64,000 nt of DNA from Pseudomonadota bacterium (lineage in GTDB: Bacteria; Pseudomonadota; Gammaproteobacteria; Burkholderiales; Burkholderiaceae_C): contig JAJXTO010000007.1 in assembly GCA_021783695.1 (NCBI GenBank), positions 11,630 to 75,629 of the forward strand, in the 5' to 3' direction. Position 1 is the stretch's first letter; every line of letters starts with the position of its first letter. This document shows positions 31,070-41,320 of the stretch, piece by piece. The notes under the pieces were generated by a model, which saw only the letters and a program-made list of their open reading frames with translations, did not search any database and was not told the origin of the DNA. A program made the translations under genes and the position numbers.

Positions 31070-31567
31070 CTACTGCTGCAGCATCTCCTGCGCGCGCTGG
31101 GAGAAGACCGCCGCCTGCTTTTCGTCGATGAACAAGCGAATGAACTTGACGCAGGCCTGCACGGCTGCGGCCCGGCCTTCGGGAGTATCGGGAAATTGTT
31201 CGATTTTCTGTACCAGGCGGGGGGCCTGGACGCCGAACTGCTCTTCGACCAGGGCGATGAGCAAGGCGAGGGAAGACTGCTGCGTCTTGCCGCCTGCAGG
31301 CGCTGCGAATGGCGCATCGGCCGCTTCAGGCGCAGACGCGGCTGCGTTGCGCGCCAGATAACCGTCCTCGAACAAGCCGCGCAACACCTGCAAGCAACGC
31401 TCGGGATCGGGGCCCGCCTTGAGCAGCTCGTCCACGCGTCTGTGACCGTCAGCCAGGATGAGCAGATTACGCTGTCCGGGCATGAGGTGGTGCGCGCGGG
31501 TCGCGAGTTCCTCCCTGCCTTTCGGGGTTTTTTCGAGTATCCAGTCGAGAGTCAATTCTGCTGACAT
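31070..31567 (-). CDS. Conserved hypothetical protein (MSAELTLDWILEKTPKGREEL...)
   Basis: Intact 165 aa ORF; N-terminal helix-rich ILEKTPKGREELATRAHHLMPGQRNLLILADG segment; no family named with confidence. Confidence 0.65.
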   Translation of the reverse strand: MSAELTLDWILEKTPKGREELATRAHHLMPGQRNLLILADGHRRVDELLKAGPDPERCLQVLRGLFEDGYLARNAAASAPEAADAPFAAPAGGKTQQSSLALLIALVEEQFGVQAPRLVQKIEQFPDTPEGRAAAVQACVKFIRLFIDEKQAAVFSQRAQEMLQQ

Positions 31568-31684
31568 CCACGTCGGGTGCGGAATACCGCACCTGCCTCC
31601 AATAGTTTTTTGCGCTTGAGATATCGCGGTAGTGGCGGGAGTATGCCGCTTTGACGTCCGCTTGACACCGGGATCAACCCGCAG

Positions 31685-31709
31685 AAAAAAGGCCCGCACG
31701 CGGCGGGCC
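31685..31709 (-). terminator. Rho-independent terminator downstream of phoX
   Basis: On minus strand GGCCCGC-cgcgt-GCGGGCC-TTTTTT. Confidence 0.85.
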
Positions 31710-31731
31710 TGGTTCAACATGCAGGCAAAAT

Positions 31732-33711
31732 TTAGACTTTGGCGGTTTGCGGCAAGCCAGTGAGGTAGCCCACCGAAGCACCGAAGCGGTCTTTGTAATT
31801 GGCCTTGATCAGAGGATCGAGCGTGGCCTTGACCTTGTCGTGCAGCGGGGTTTCCCAGTCGGCGGGATGCTGGAAGTTGCTCAGCACATAGGTCCAGCCG
31901 TTCACGTCATCCACGCCTTGCAGCCCTGTGGACTCGGCCCCCGCAGGGGTGCTGAGGATGCGGGCGAGCTGTTTGGTGTCGACGTTGTAAGCCCACAGGA
32001 AGTTGTTGACGTGCATGCCGCTGTCTTCGCCGATGAACAAGGTGCGCAGTTTTTCCGAGAACTTGAGGTTGTCGGGGTTGGCGATCTTGTCCGCATTGGC
32101 GAGGTTGCCCAAGGCATCGGGGGTGGCGAGGTCTTCGCCGATCAGTGCTGCAGGCGCAGCCATGTCGACGGGCACCCAATCGCTGTTGATTGCGGCGCCC
32201 GAAGTATCGGTCTGTCCACCCTTGAGATTGAGCGCATAGGTGGCACCGGCCTTGGGGCCTTGCACCTTGAAGCCCGGCACGCTGCCGTCCACCATGGTGG
32301 ACTGGATATAGCTCATGGCGATGTATGCCACTTTGTTTTTCGCATCGACCGTGGTGCCTTCCCACTTGGTAAACGCCAGCGTGCCGCCCTTGAGCGCAGC
32401 GTAACGGTGCGTTTCGAGAAAAGCCGCCGCCTTGTCCATGCCTGGCTTGAGGCGCACCCAGTTGGCCTTGCCCGAGTAACCAATCTTGGTGTATGTCACA
32501 TCTTGCGGATCGGTGGTCGCCAGGTCCAGGATGTCGGTTGGCTTGGTGGCTTGGGCCAACTGCTCGATCTCGGCGCTGGTCGCCTGACCAAGCTTGATCC
32601 ATTTCAGGGTGAAAGCGCCGGGTCCAGTGGCCGAGGTTTGCGTGGCCTGGCCGACATACAGCGTGCCCGAGGATAGATCGGCCGCCTTGTCAGCAATGAA
32701 CATGAAGGCCCCGCCGTTGGTCGCGTCATCGCCCATGAGCACGGTGCGTTGGTCAGGGCAGACCTGGACCAGTTCATGCGAAATTCGACCCAGGCAGAAA
32801 TGCTTGACCACAGCACCTGTGCCGTCGGCGTTGACCTTGACCTCCGGCAGGTGTCCGTACAGATAGGGATTGGCCTTTACCGGATCACTCGCCGCATTGG
32901 CATCGCCATACAGATTGTTGATGAAGGCCGTGAAACGGACATCTTTGCCTGCGGCAGCAACGAAAGCGTCTGGCTCATATTCCTCGCTGCTCAGATGGGT
33001 GTTCCAGGGCGACAGGCTGGCGCCGCAGGTGATCCACAAGCCATATGCTGGTTTGGTCGGTACGTTGTAATACTTTGCCAGGCTGAGCTTGCCAGTGGCC
33101 GGGTCTTGGTCGAGCGTGAGCACGGCAATGGGTGATGGCAAGCGGCCATATTGGCTGACCTGAGACTGGTCACGCGTGGCGTACTCGAACTGCGCCACGG
33201 CAAACACTGGATTGCCCTTGACGGCAAGCTTGGCTTTGTCCGCACCGGCGATAGGCTGCAACAGGCTCGTGCCGTCGGGACAGTCGGAGAAAAACTGGCG
33301 CTCGGAACCCGCAACCGATTGATCGACGATGGGCTTGCCGTTGATATCGAAGTAGCCGCCGGCGACGATGGTGCCGCCCTGCAGATTGGGCACCAGGTCG
33401 CCGGTCATGAACAGTTGCTGGTAGCCGAGCTTGTAGGCCTGCTTGCTGCCGTCGCTGTAGCTGACCTGCAGGCTGGAGTCGACCGAAGTGGTGGCCATCG
33501 CGCCCGGGCTGCTCAGCGAGGGCGCGGCCATGCCAGTGAACGTAGCCGCGGTCGGCGTGGCCGTGGTGGCTGCCGTGGCCGATGTGCCGCTCCCGCCGCA
33601 GGCGGTGAGCAGGGCCGAGGCACTGATGCCGGTGCCAAGCGGCAGTAGCGGCGCACCACCAAAGAGTTTCAAGGCCTGGCGACGCGAGGGATTGGCTGGG
33701 GATTGAGACAT
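31732..33711 (-). CDS. phoX: PhoX-family phosphatase (DUF839), Tat-type signal
   Basis: MSQSPANPSRRQALKLFGG leader; VRLKPGMDKAAAFLETHRYAALKGGTLAFTKWEG; CFGRIS-like and WAYNVDTKQLARILSTPAGAE. Confidence 0.85.
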   Translation of the reverse strand: MSQSPANPSRRQALKLFGGAPLLPLGTGISASALLTACGGSGTSATAATTATPTAATFTGMAAPSLSSPGAMATTSVDSSLQVSYSDGSKQAYKLGYQQLFMTGDLVPNLQGGTIVAGGYFDINGKPIVDQSVAGSERQFFSDCPDGTSLLQPIAGADKAKLAVKGNPVFAVAQFEYATRDQSQVSQYGRLPSPIAVLTLDQDPATGKLSLAKYYNVPTKPAYGLWITCGASLSPWNTHLSSEEYEPDAFVAAAGKDVRFTAFINNLYGDANAASDPVKANPYLYGHLPEVKVNADGTGAVVKHFCLGRISHELVQVCPDQRTVLMGDDATNGGAFMFIADKAADLSSGTLYVGQATQTSATGPGAFTLKWIKLGQATSAEIEQLAQATKPTDILDLATTDPQDVTYTKIGYSGKANWVRLKPGMDKAAAFLETHRYAALKGGTLAFTKWEGTTVDAKNKVAYIAMSYIQSTMVDGSVPGFKVQGPKAGATYALNLKGGQTDTSGAAINSDWVPVDMAAPAALIGEDLATPDALGNLANADKIANPDNLKFSEKLRTLFIGEDSGMHVNNFLWAYNVDTKQLARILSTPAGAESTGLQGVDDVNGWTYVLSNFQHPADWETPLHDKVKATLDPLIKANYKDRFGASVGYLTGLPQTAKV

Positions 33712-33882
33712 GTCGAACTCCATCAGGGGAAGATGCGCAGAGGCGCCGTTACGAAAGACACGTCACGTTACATTCGCAGTGTGACAACTTGTTGAACCTG
33801 TGGCTTGCTTTTCATCCTCAGCCTGTGCGCGACATGCGAACATGTCAACCTGACCGCACCATGCCATCCATCCGCCTCGACG

Positions 33883-35043
33883 ATGCCACACGATCGCCCC
33901 GCTGATTTCACGCTGCCCTCTATCAGCCGACGCCTCTGTCTGCGCGCCTTCGCGGCCATGACACTGGGCACCGTTTTGTCCCACAGCGCACGGGCGCAGA
34001 CGACTCCAGACGCGTCCTCCATCAGCCCATTGCCCGACGCCACGCCGTCAGCCCGCCCGATGCTCGGCGACTGGCCCGCGCAGCAGGCGCAGGCGCTGAC
34101 AGCGCGCATCGTGCAACGCAACGGCTTGCCGCAAGCCCTGGTGGAGCGTCTCATCGGCAAAGCGCAGTATGTGCCGACTGTCGCCCGTCTCATCCTGCCC
34201 GGCCCGCCCGCGATAAAGAACTGGAAGGTGTACCGCAGCCGCTTTCTGGACAGTCTGCGCATTGATGCCGGCAGCGACTTCATGCAGGAGTTCGGTGTGT
34301 GGTTTGCCCGTGCGCAGGAACGCTATGGGGTGCCGCCGCATATCGTCGCGGGCATCCTCGGAGTGGAGACGATTTACGGGCGCAACATGGGTCATTTCCG
34401 CGTGGTGGACGCGCTCTCCACCCTGGCGCTGCGCTACCCGGCGCAGGCGCCGCGTGACCGCAGCGCCTATTTCGGCGTTCAGCTCGGCGACTTTTTTCAG
34501 TGGTGCGCACAGGACGGGCGCGACCCGCTGCAGGTGCGCGGGTCTTACGCCGGAGCCATCGGCATGCCGCAGTTCATGCCCGAGAGCATCCTGAACTACG
34601 CGGTGGATTTCGACGATGGCGGCGGCATCGACCTGATCAACGACCCAGCGGATGCCATCGGCTCGGTGGCCAGCTACCTGTCGGCCAAGGGCTGGGTGCG
34701 TGGTCAGCCGACGCACTTTCCGCTGCAGTTGCCGCCTGATCTGCCGCAGGCCAGCCTGGACACCCTGCTCGGCCCCGACATCACTCCGACTTTCACCCCC
34801 GATCAACTGGCGGCGATGGGCCTGCCGCTGCTGCCCCAGGCCCGCGCCTACGCAGGCAAGCTGGCCGTGGTGCAACTGCCCAATGCCGGCGCGGCGCCGG
34901 ACTATGTGCTGGGCACGGACAACTTTTATGTCATCACTCGCTACAACCAGTCGGCGTTCTACGCACTGGCGGTGATCGAGCTGGGCGAGGTGGTCGCTGC
35001 GGCAGCGGCTGCCGCGACAGCAGGCGCCAGGACTCAATCCTGA
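33883..35043 (+). CDS. mltB: Membrane-bound lytic murein transglycosylase B
   Basis: GVPPHIVAGILGVETIYGRNMGHFRVVDALSTLALRYP; GSYAGAIGMPQFMPES. Confidence 0.93.
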   Translation: MPHDRPADFTLPSISRRLCLRAFAAMTLGTVLSHSARAQTTPDASSISPLPDATPSARPMLGDWPAQQAQALTARIVQRNGLPQALVERLIGKAQYVPTVARLILPGPPAIKNWKVYRSRFLDSLRIDAGSDFMQEFGVWFARAQERYGVPPHIVAGILGVETIYGRNMGHFRVVDALSTLALRYPAQAPRDRSAYFGVQLGDFFQWCAQDGRDPLQVRGSYAGAIGMPQFMPESILNYAVDFDDGGGIDLINDPADAIGSVASYLSAKGWVRGQPTHFPLQLPPDLPQASLDTLLGPDITPTFTPDQLAAMGLPLLPQARAYAGKLAVVQLPNAGAAPDYVLGTDNFYVITRYNQSAFYALAVIELGEVVAAAAAAATAGARTQS

Positions 35044-37814
35044 GGCGTGACGCCGAGCTGGCGGATGCCCGCGAGCACGATGGCGCTGAGTTCGGCCACA
35101 TCCTGCCCCAGACGACGCGCCGCGCCCAGATCGCCCACATCCAGTGCCGACTTGGCCTGCCGCGCGAGTTCGTGAATCTCGGCGTGCTGTTCGAGCAGCA
35201 GCGCGTAGCGCGGGTCGCGGCCGTAATACAGCCGCCCCTGCCCGTTGAGCCACAGACCGAGGTGGCACTGGTTTTCCGCCGCGATGTCGAGCACATGGTC
35301 GGGAAACGGCACCTCACCGCGCACCGCCTGCTGAAGCCGCTCCACGCGACGTAACTGCGCAACCTCCACCTCACGCGGAAATTCAACGGCGCGCAGGTTG
35401 GCCGCTGGCCGCACCCAGGTCTGCACCCAGGTGGACACTGCGTCGGCCGGTAGCGGGCGGGCAATGGCGTAACCCTGCGCCAGCGTGCAGTTCATCGCCG
35501 AGAGCACCGACAGATGCTCCAGCGTTTCTGCCCCCTCGCCGATGACTTCCAGCCCCAGCAGATTGGCTGCCGTGACCACGGCGGAGACGATGGCAAAGTC
35601 CTTGGGATCGTTGACCATGTCGCGCACGAAGGACTGGTCGATCTTGATCGACTGCGCCGGAAGCTGCTGCAGATAAGTGAGCGATGCCGCGCCGGTGCCG
35701 AAGTCGTCGAGCGCCACGCTCGCGCCCAAGTCCTGGCAGGCTTGCAGCACGTGCCGCGCCTGCTCCAGATTGCGCAAAGGCGCGGATTCGGTGACCTCCA
35801 GCATCAGCCCGCTGGCGGGATAGCCCGGATGGTTGCGCAGCGCCTGGCGCAGGTCGTCCAGAAACTCCGGCGCCAGCAGATGCTCGGCGCTGATGTTGAC
35901 CGCGATATGCAGTTCCAGCCCCTCGGCCCGCCACTGCGCGCCCTGGGTCAGCGCCTGATCGAGCACGAAGCGGCCAATGGCGCGTGCCAGGCGTCCGTGA
36001 TCGAGCGCGCCGGAAAACTCGGCCGCTTCCATCTGTCCGCCGCGCTCGGTGCGCAGGCGCAGCAGCGCCTCGACACCCACCACCGCCGGGCGTGCCGGAT
36101 CGCCGCCGATGGAGACAATGGGCTGATACCACAGTGACAAGCGCCCCTGCTGCAAGGCCGCCTCCACGCTTTCGAGCAGGCTTTTCTGCTTGTGCGCGGC
36201 CATCTCGAAATCGGTCTTGAAGCGCAGGTAGCGGTCACGCCCGGCGGACTTTGCAGCGTAAAGCGCCAGATCGGCGCGACGCAGCAGGGTTTCGGCGTCG
36301 CTGCCATCGTCTGGATAGAGAGCGCAACCCAGGCTGACGGAAATCGACGCCTGCCGCCCCACGCCCAGATCGAAGGGCTGGCGCAGCGCCGAGAGAATGC
36401 GCTGCGCCGCGGCCTCTGCCGCGGTCTCGCCGCCGAAGGCGTTGGTCAGCAGCACGGCAAATTCGTCTCCACCCATGCGCGCCATGATCTCGCCTTCGCG
36501 CAGGATGGACTGCAAGCGCTGCGCGGTCTCGCGCAGCAGGCCATCGCCGGCCGAATGCCCGTAGGCATCGTTGACCTGCTTGAAACCATCGAGATCGAGC
36601 AGCAGCAAGGCGAATTCGCTCTGCCGCGCCCAGGCGGTCTCCAGCGCCAGTTGCAGGCGTTCGCGCAACAGCGCGCGGTTGCCCACCGCGGTCAGCGGAT
36701 CGGTGATGGCCAGGGTGCGCAGCCGCTGCTGCTGCACCTGCGTGAGCATCAATTCACGACCGATCTGCCCCCTGGCATAGCGATACAGCACGGTCAGCAG
36801 CAGCAGAAAGAACACCAGCCCCAGCAGCGGCGGCCAGACGGTGCGCCAATACTGCGTCCAAAGCACACCGCTGGGAACCGAAACCGCCACGGCCAGATCG
36901 GGATGGGTTTGCAGCCGCTGCCAGCTGCCCATGCGCGTCACCCCATCCGCCACGACCAGACCGGCGTAGTGACCATGCGGCATGGAGGGATCCGTCAAAA
37001 GGGAACGGGTGAAGGCACCCGCCTGCGGTGCGGAGAAAAAGTTCTTTTCCGTCGGCGATGGCCAGCGCGCCAGCACATAGCCGTCATTGCGCGCCAGGAT
37101 GGCCGCCATGCCGCTGTAGGGCAACGCGGTATTGGCCAGGGTCTGCCGCAGAAAGGTCTCGGTGCTGACTGCGGCCACGATATAGAACGCCGGATGCTTC
37201 TCGCTGGCCGCCACTTCGCGCACCAGCGGAATCACCCACACGCCCAGCAGCGGGCCGATGAACGGGCGGCCGATGATCAAGCCTTTTTGTTGCGGCAATG
37301 CGCGCAGCCGGGCGAACGCCTGCACCAGATCGGGATAGTGCTGCAGATCGGGGAGTTTGTCGGAGCGCAGCGAACTTCCCAGCAACTGGCCGCCCGCCGA
37401 GACGACGCTGATGGACAGCGCGCCGGGCAACAAGGCCTGTCGGCGTTCCAGCAGGATCTGCAACACCTCCGGGCGCTGCAGCAAATCGGACTTCTCGCCC
37501 AGATCGGAGCCCGTGGCGTCGAGCACCGAGGAGAAACTCTGGAAATACGACTGGGTGGCGCTCACCAGAAAGCTGGAACTGGTGTCGAGCGAACCATACA
37601 GAATCTGCCGCTGCGCGCGCCAGGTGGTGAAGGCGTACAGCAGCGCCAGGGCGACGAAGACGACAAACAAGGTCCAGTAGATCCGCCGGATCCAGCGTTG
37701 CGCCAGGGGCGTATCCGCGCCCCGCTCCGTTGGCTCAAAAAGCGGCAGCGCGGTTTGTTCCTCCATGCCGGAAGTCAGGGTATCGGGTTCGGAGACGATC
37801 CGCGCGGAGGCCAT
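35034..37814 (-). CDS. Cache-like sensor GGDEF-EAL protein with CZB-like C-terminal domain
   Basis: GGDEF (ARMGGDEFAVLL), EAL (VEALLRLRT; DDFGTGAASLTYL), two N-terminal TMs around a periplasmic sensor, C-terminal CHLGLWLNGQGRLYYG...HAEIHELA. Confidence 0.9.
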   Translation of the reverse strand: MASARIVSEPDTLTSGMEEQTALPLFEPTERGADTPLAQRWIRRIYWTLFVVFVALALLYAFTTWRAQRQILYGSLDTSSSFLVSATQSYFQSFSSVLDATGSDLGEKSDLLQRPEVLQILLERRQALLPGALSISVVSAGGQLLGSSLRSDKLPDLQHYPDLVQAFARLRALPQQKGLIIGRPFIGPLLGVWVIPLVREVAASEKHPAFYIVAAVSTETFLRQTLANTALPYSGMAAILARNDGYVLARWPSPTEKNFFSAPQAGAFTRSLLTDPSMPHGHYAGLVVADGVTRMGSWQRLQTHPDLAVAVSVPSGVLWTQYWRTVWPPLLGLVFFLLLLTVLYRYARGQIGRELMLTQVQQQRLRTLAITDPLTAVGNRALLRERLQLALETAWARQSEFALLLLDLDGFKQVNDAYGHSAGDGLLRETAQRLQSILREGEIMARMGGDEFAVLLTNAFGGETAAEAAAQRILSALRQPFDLGVGRQASISVSLGCALYPDDGSDAETLLRRADLALYAAKSAGRDRYLRFKTDFEMAAHKQKSLLESVEAALQQGRLSLWYQPIVSIGGDPARPAVVGVEALLRLRTERGGQMEAAEFSGALDHGRLARAIGRFVLDQALTQGAQWRAEGLELHIAVNISAEHLLAPEFLDDLRQALRNHPGYPASGLMLEVTESAPLRNLEQARHVLQACQDLGASVALDDFGTGAASLTYLQQLPAQSIKIDQSFVRDMVNDPKDFAIVSAVVTAANLLGLEVIGEGAETLEHLSVLSAMNCTLAQGYAIARPLPADAVSTWVQTWVRPAANLRAVEFPREVEVAQLRRVERLQQAVRGEVPFPDHVLDIAAENQCHLGLWLNGQGRLYYGRDPRYALLLEQHAEIHELARQAKSALDVGDLGAARRLGQDVAELSAIVLAGIRQLGVTPQD

Positions 37815-37967
37815 GCAATGCGGTGGATGGGAAGGGCTGACTTGATCGGGACGGGAATGCTGCGCAGTAAAGACCTGCAGGCCGTGGCACTTTACCGCGC
37901 CCTTTCCACGGATCACAACGCCCTATTCCCGGAGGCGCGCATCAATCTGCTGATTGTGTGGAGAACT

Positions 37968-38903
37968 TCACAACTCCTGCTCCAGCGGTACTGTCTGCTT
38001 GCGCGTATTGAGCGCCACATGAATGCCGCCGAAGATGAGCAAGGCTGCCCAGAAGTGATACCAATGGATGGTTTCACCGAGAAACAGCCAGCTCAGCAGC
38101 GCGGCGAACAACGGCGCGAGATTGCCGAAGTACGCCGGAATCTGCGCCCCGACCTTGCCAACCGCGCTGCCCCAGCACCAGTACGCCAGCAGCGACGGCA
38201 GCACCGCCACATAGGCCAGCGCCAGCCAGACCGGACCGCCCCAGTGTGTGGTCTGCCCGCCAATCCAGCGCTCGGCCAGCATGAAGGGCAGGATGGACAG
38301 CACGCCCCAGATCATCTGCGCCGCCAGCGAGGTCATCGGTGCCAGGCCCAGCGGGCGCTGGCGCAGCTCCCAGGTGTAGATCGCCCACAGGAACACGGCC
38401 AGCAGCATGATCAGATCGCCTGGAGCGAAGTGCAGCGCCGCCAGATGCGCCACGTCGCCCTTGGCCACGACCATTGCCACCCCCGCGACGGACAACAGCG
38501 CGCCGATCCACTGCGCCCTGCCCACGGCCTGCTTGTAGAACGCTCCGCCGATCAGCAGGATGAACACCGGCGCGCTCGACGTGATGAGCGAGACGTTGAG
38601 CGGCGTGGCGGTCTCCAGCGCCACATATTGCAGCGAGTTGTAGCTGCCCACCCCCAGAATGCCCATGACGGCGAGCGACTTCCATTTGCTGCGCAGCACG
38701 GCGCGGTTGCGCCACAGATCGGGGCCGACGATGAGCAGCGCGATCGCCAGGGCGAAAAACCAGCGGTAAAAACTCAGCGCAAGCGGAGGAATCTGCCCCA
38801 CCATCAGCCGTCCCACCACGGCATTGCCGGCCCAGAACAGCGGGGGCAGAGTCAGCAGCAGGGCGGTTTGCGGATCGAGCAGGCGCGGTCTATGGCGGGG
38901 CAT
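37968..38903 (-). CDS. EamA/DMT-family transporter
   Basis: About ten hydrophobic segments; FWAGNAVVGRLMV..ALSFYRW and SSAPVFILLIGGAF. Confidence 0.88.
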   Translation of the reverse strand: MPRHRPRLLDPQTALLLTLPPLFWAGNAVVGRLMVGQIPPLALSFYRWFFALAIALLIVGPDLWRNRAVLRSKWKSLAVMGILGVGSYNSLQYVALETATPLNVSLITSSAPVFILLIGGAFYKQAVGRAQWIGALLSVAGVAMVVAKGDVAHLAALHFAPGDLIMLLAVFLWAIYTWELRQRPLGLAPMTSLAAQMIWGVLSILPFMLAERWIGGQTTHWGGPVWLALAYVAVLPSLLAYWCWGSAVGKVGAQIPAYFGNLAPLFAALLSWLFLGETIHWYHFWAALLIFGGIHVALNTRKQTVPLEQEL

Positions 38904-38973
38904 GGGCGCATTATTTCAGTGCGGCGGCAAGTCTGCCCGAAGCCCGCTTGCCCCAAGCCAGGAGCGAAGCCCT

Positions 38974-39537
38974 TCAGGCGTAGACCTCGGCTCCCGCCAG
39001 CCGCGGCGCTGCGGCGTCCTTGGCGGCCAGACTGGGCAGGCCGTCCGGCAGGTTCAGCCCTGCGAGTGGCCAGTCGATTGCGAGTTGCGGGTCGTTCCAG
39101 GCCAGATTGCGGTCATGCTCGGGGTACCAGTAATCGGTGGTTTTGTAGAGGAAATCGGCAGTCTCGCTCAGCACCACAAAACCGTGGCCGAAGCCCGGCG
39201 GCACCCACAGCAGGCGCTGGTTGTCGGCGCTGAGTTCCACGCCGACCCATTGGCCAAAGCGGGGAGAGCTTTTGCGCAGATCCACCGCCACGTCCCACAC
39301 CGCGCCGGTGACGGCGCGTACCAGCTTGCCCTGCGGCTTGACGAGCTGATAGTGCAGGCCACGCAGCACGCCGCGGGCCGATCTGGAGTGGTTGTCCTGC
39401 ACGAACTCCAGATCCAGCCCGGTGTCGGCCGCAAAGGTCTTGCGGTTGTAGCTCTCGAAAAAAAAGCCGCGGGGGTCGCCGAACACCTTGGGCTCGAGGA
39501 TGAGCACTTCGGGCAGGGCGGTGGGGATGACGTTCAT
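38974..39537 (-). CDS. rfbC: dTDP-4-dehydrorhamnose 3,5-epimerase
   Basis: [56 protein letters not shown]. Confidence 0.96.
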   Translation of the reverse strand: MNVIPTALPEVLILEPKVFGDPRGFFFESYNRKTFAADTGLDLEFVQDNHSRSARGVLRGLHYQLVKPQGKLVRAVTGAVWDVAVDLRKSSPRFGQWVGVELSADNQRLLWVPPGFGHGFVVLSETADFLYKTTDYWYPEHDRNLAWNDPQLAIDWPLAGLNLPDGLPSLAAKDAAAPRLAGAEVYA

Positions 39538-40421
39538 GCGCCCTCCTCGGTGAGAAGCCGCAGCAGATACTGGCCGTAGCCGTTTTTTTTCATCGGCTCG
39601 GCCAGACGCTGCAGTTGCGCGGCATCGATCCAGCCGTTGCGCAAGGCGATCTCCTCCGGGCAGGCCACTTTGAGACCCTGGCGCTTTTCGATGGTGGCGA
39701 TGAACTGTCCGGCTTCGAGCAGGCTGTCGTGGGTGCCGGTGTCGAGCCAGGCGTAGCCGCGGCCCAGCGTCTGCACCTGCAGGGTGCCCTGCTCCAGATA
39801 GACGCGGTTGACGTCGGTGATCTCCAGCTCGCCGCGCGGCGAGGGCTTGAGGCTGGCGGCGATGTCGGCCACCTGGTTGTCGTAGAAGTACAGGCCGGTG
39901 ACGGCGTAGTTGCTCCTCGGCCTGGCGGGTTTCTCTTCGATGCTGATGGCGCGGCCGCCGGCGTCGAACTCGACCACACCGTAACGCTCGGGATCGTGCA
40001 CGTGGTAGGCGTAGACCGTGGCGCCACGGGTCTGGGCGGTGGCCTCTTTCAGCGAGGCCTGCAGGTCGTGGCCCCAGAACAGGTTGTCGCCCAGCACGAG
40101 CGCGCTGGCCGCGTTGCCGATGAAGTCGCGGCCGATCAGGAAGGCCTGCGCCAGTCCGTCGGGGCTGGGCTGCACGGCGTACTGCAGGTTCAGACCCCAC
40201 TGGCTGCCATCACCCAGCAACTGGGCAAAGCGCGGGGTGTCCTGTGGGGTGGAGATGATGAGCACCTCGCGGATGCCCGCGAGCATCAGCGCGGACAGCG
40301 GGTAGTAGATCATCGGCTTGTCGTACACCGGCAGCAGTTGCTTGCTCACCGCCTGCGTGACGGGATACAGGCGGGTGCCGGAGCCGCCGGCGAGGATGAG
40401 GCCTTTGCGTGGCTGGGTCAT
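39534..40421 (-). CDS. rfbA: Glucose-1-phosphate thymidylyltransferase
   Basis: [37 protein letters not shown]; overlaps rfbC start. Confidence 0.97.
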   Translation of the reverse strand: MTQPRKGLILAGGSGTRLYPVTQAVSKQLLPVYDKPMIYYPLSALMLAGIREVLIISTPQDTPRFAQLLGDGSQWGLNLQYAVQPSPDGLAQAFLIGRDFIGNAASALVLGDNLFWGHDLQASLKEATAQTRGATVYAYHVHDPERYGVVEFDAGGRAISIEEKPARPRSNYAVTGLYFYDNQVADIAASLKPSPRGELEITDVNRVYLEQGTLQVQTLGRGYAWLDTGTHDSLLEAGQFIATIEKRQGLKVACPEEIALRNGWIDAAQLQRLAEPMKKNGYGQYLLRLLTEEGA

Positions 40422-41320
40422 AGCGGGAGTTCGTCGATCAGGCGTTGCACCTGGGTCTGCCAGGGCGGCAGAGTCAGGTTGAAGGTCGTCTGGAGTTTGC
40501 CGCAGTCCAGCCGGGAGTTGGCCGGGCGCGGCGCGGGCAGCGGGTAGTCGGCGGTGGGAATGGCCTGCACCTGCTCGGGCGGGCAGCGCAGCGCCCTGCC
40601 GCGGGCGGCAGCCTGGGTGAGGACGAACTGCGCATAGCCGTGCCAACTGGTGCTGCCCTGCGCGGTGAGGTGGTAGAGGCCGCTGGCCTGCGCCGCAAGG
40701 GCGGCATCGGTGCGCAGGCGGTGCAGCATGAGCGCGGTGGCGTCGGCAATGAGTTCGGCGCTGGTGGGGGCGCCGAACTGGTCGGCGATCACCCGCAGGC
40801 TGTCGCGTTCGGCGGCGAGTTTGAGCATGGTCTTGGCGAAGTTGCCGCCGCGCGCCGCATACACCCAGGAGGTGCGCAGGATGAGGTGGCGGCAGCCGCT
40901 GGCGGCAATGGCCTGCTCGCCCGCCAGCTTGCTCTTGCCGTAGACGCTTTGCGGGTTGGGCGTGTCGCGCTCGGTGTAGGGCACGGCTTTGCTGCCGTCG
41001 AACACATAGTCGGTCGAGTAGTGCGCCAGCCAGGCATCGTGGGCGGTGGCGTAGTCCGCCAGGATCTGCGGAGCCTCGGCGTTGATGCGCTGCGCCAGCG
41101 CGGGCTCGGTCTCGGCCTTGTCGACTGCGGTGTAGGCGGCGGCGTTGACGATGACCTGCGGGCGCTCGCGTTGCAGCACGGCGCGCAGGGCGTCGAGATG
41201 GTTGAGGTCGGCCTGGGCGCGGTTACGCGGCAGCACGGTGCCCAGAGGCAACAGGGCGCGGCGCAATTCCCAGCCGACCTGACCGTCTGCACCCAGCAGC
41301 AGGATGCGCGGCGGGTTCAA
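40418..41320 (-). CDS. rfbD: dTDP-4-dehydrorhamnose reductase (TTG start overlapping rfbB stop)
   Basis: [40 protein letters not shown]. Confidence 0.95.
   Translation of the reverse strand: MNPPRILLLGADGQVGWELRRALLPLGTVLPRNRAQADLNHLDALRAVLQRERPQVIVNAAAYTAVDKAETEPALAQRINAEAPQILADYATAHDAWLAHYSTDYVFDGSKAVPYTERDTPNPQSVYGKSKLAGEQAIAASGCRHLILRTSWVYAARGGNFAKTMLKLAAERDSLRVIADQFGAPTSAELIADATALMLHRLRTDAALAAQASGLYHLTAQGSTSWHGYAQFVLTQAAARGRALRCPPEQVQAIPTADYPLPAPRPANSRLDCGKLQTTFNLTLPPWQTQVQRLIDELPL

Noticed and set aside
33712-33800. Possible Pho box upstream of phoX
   Set aside because: A TTGTCAC word occurs on the minus strand, but no second half-site with 11 bp spacing resembling CTGTCAT was found.
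36192-39233. 1013 aa plus-strand ORF
   Set aside because: Runs antisense through GGDEF-EAL, EamA and part of rfbC; composition typical of shadow translation.
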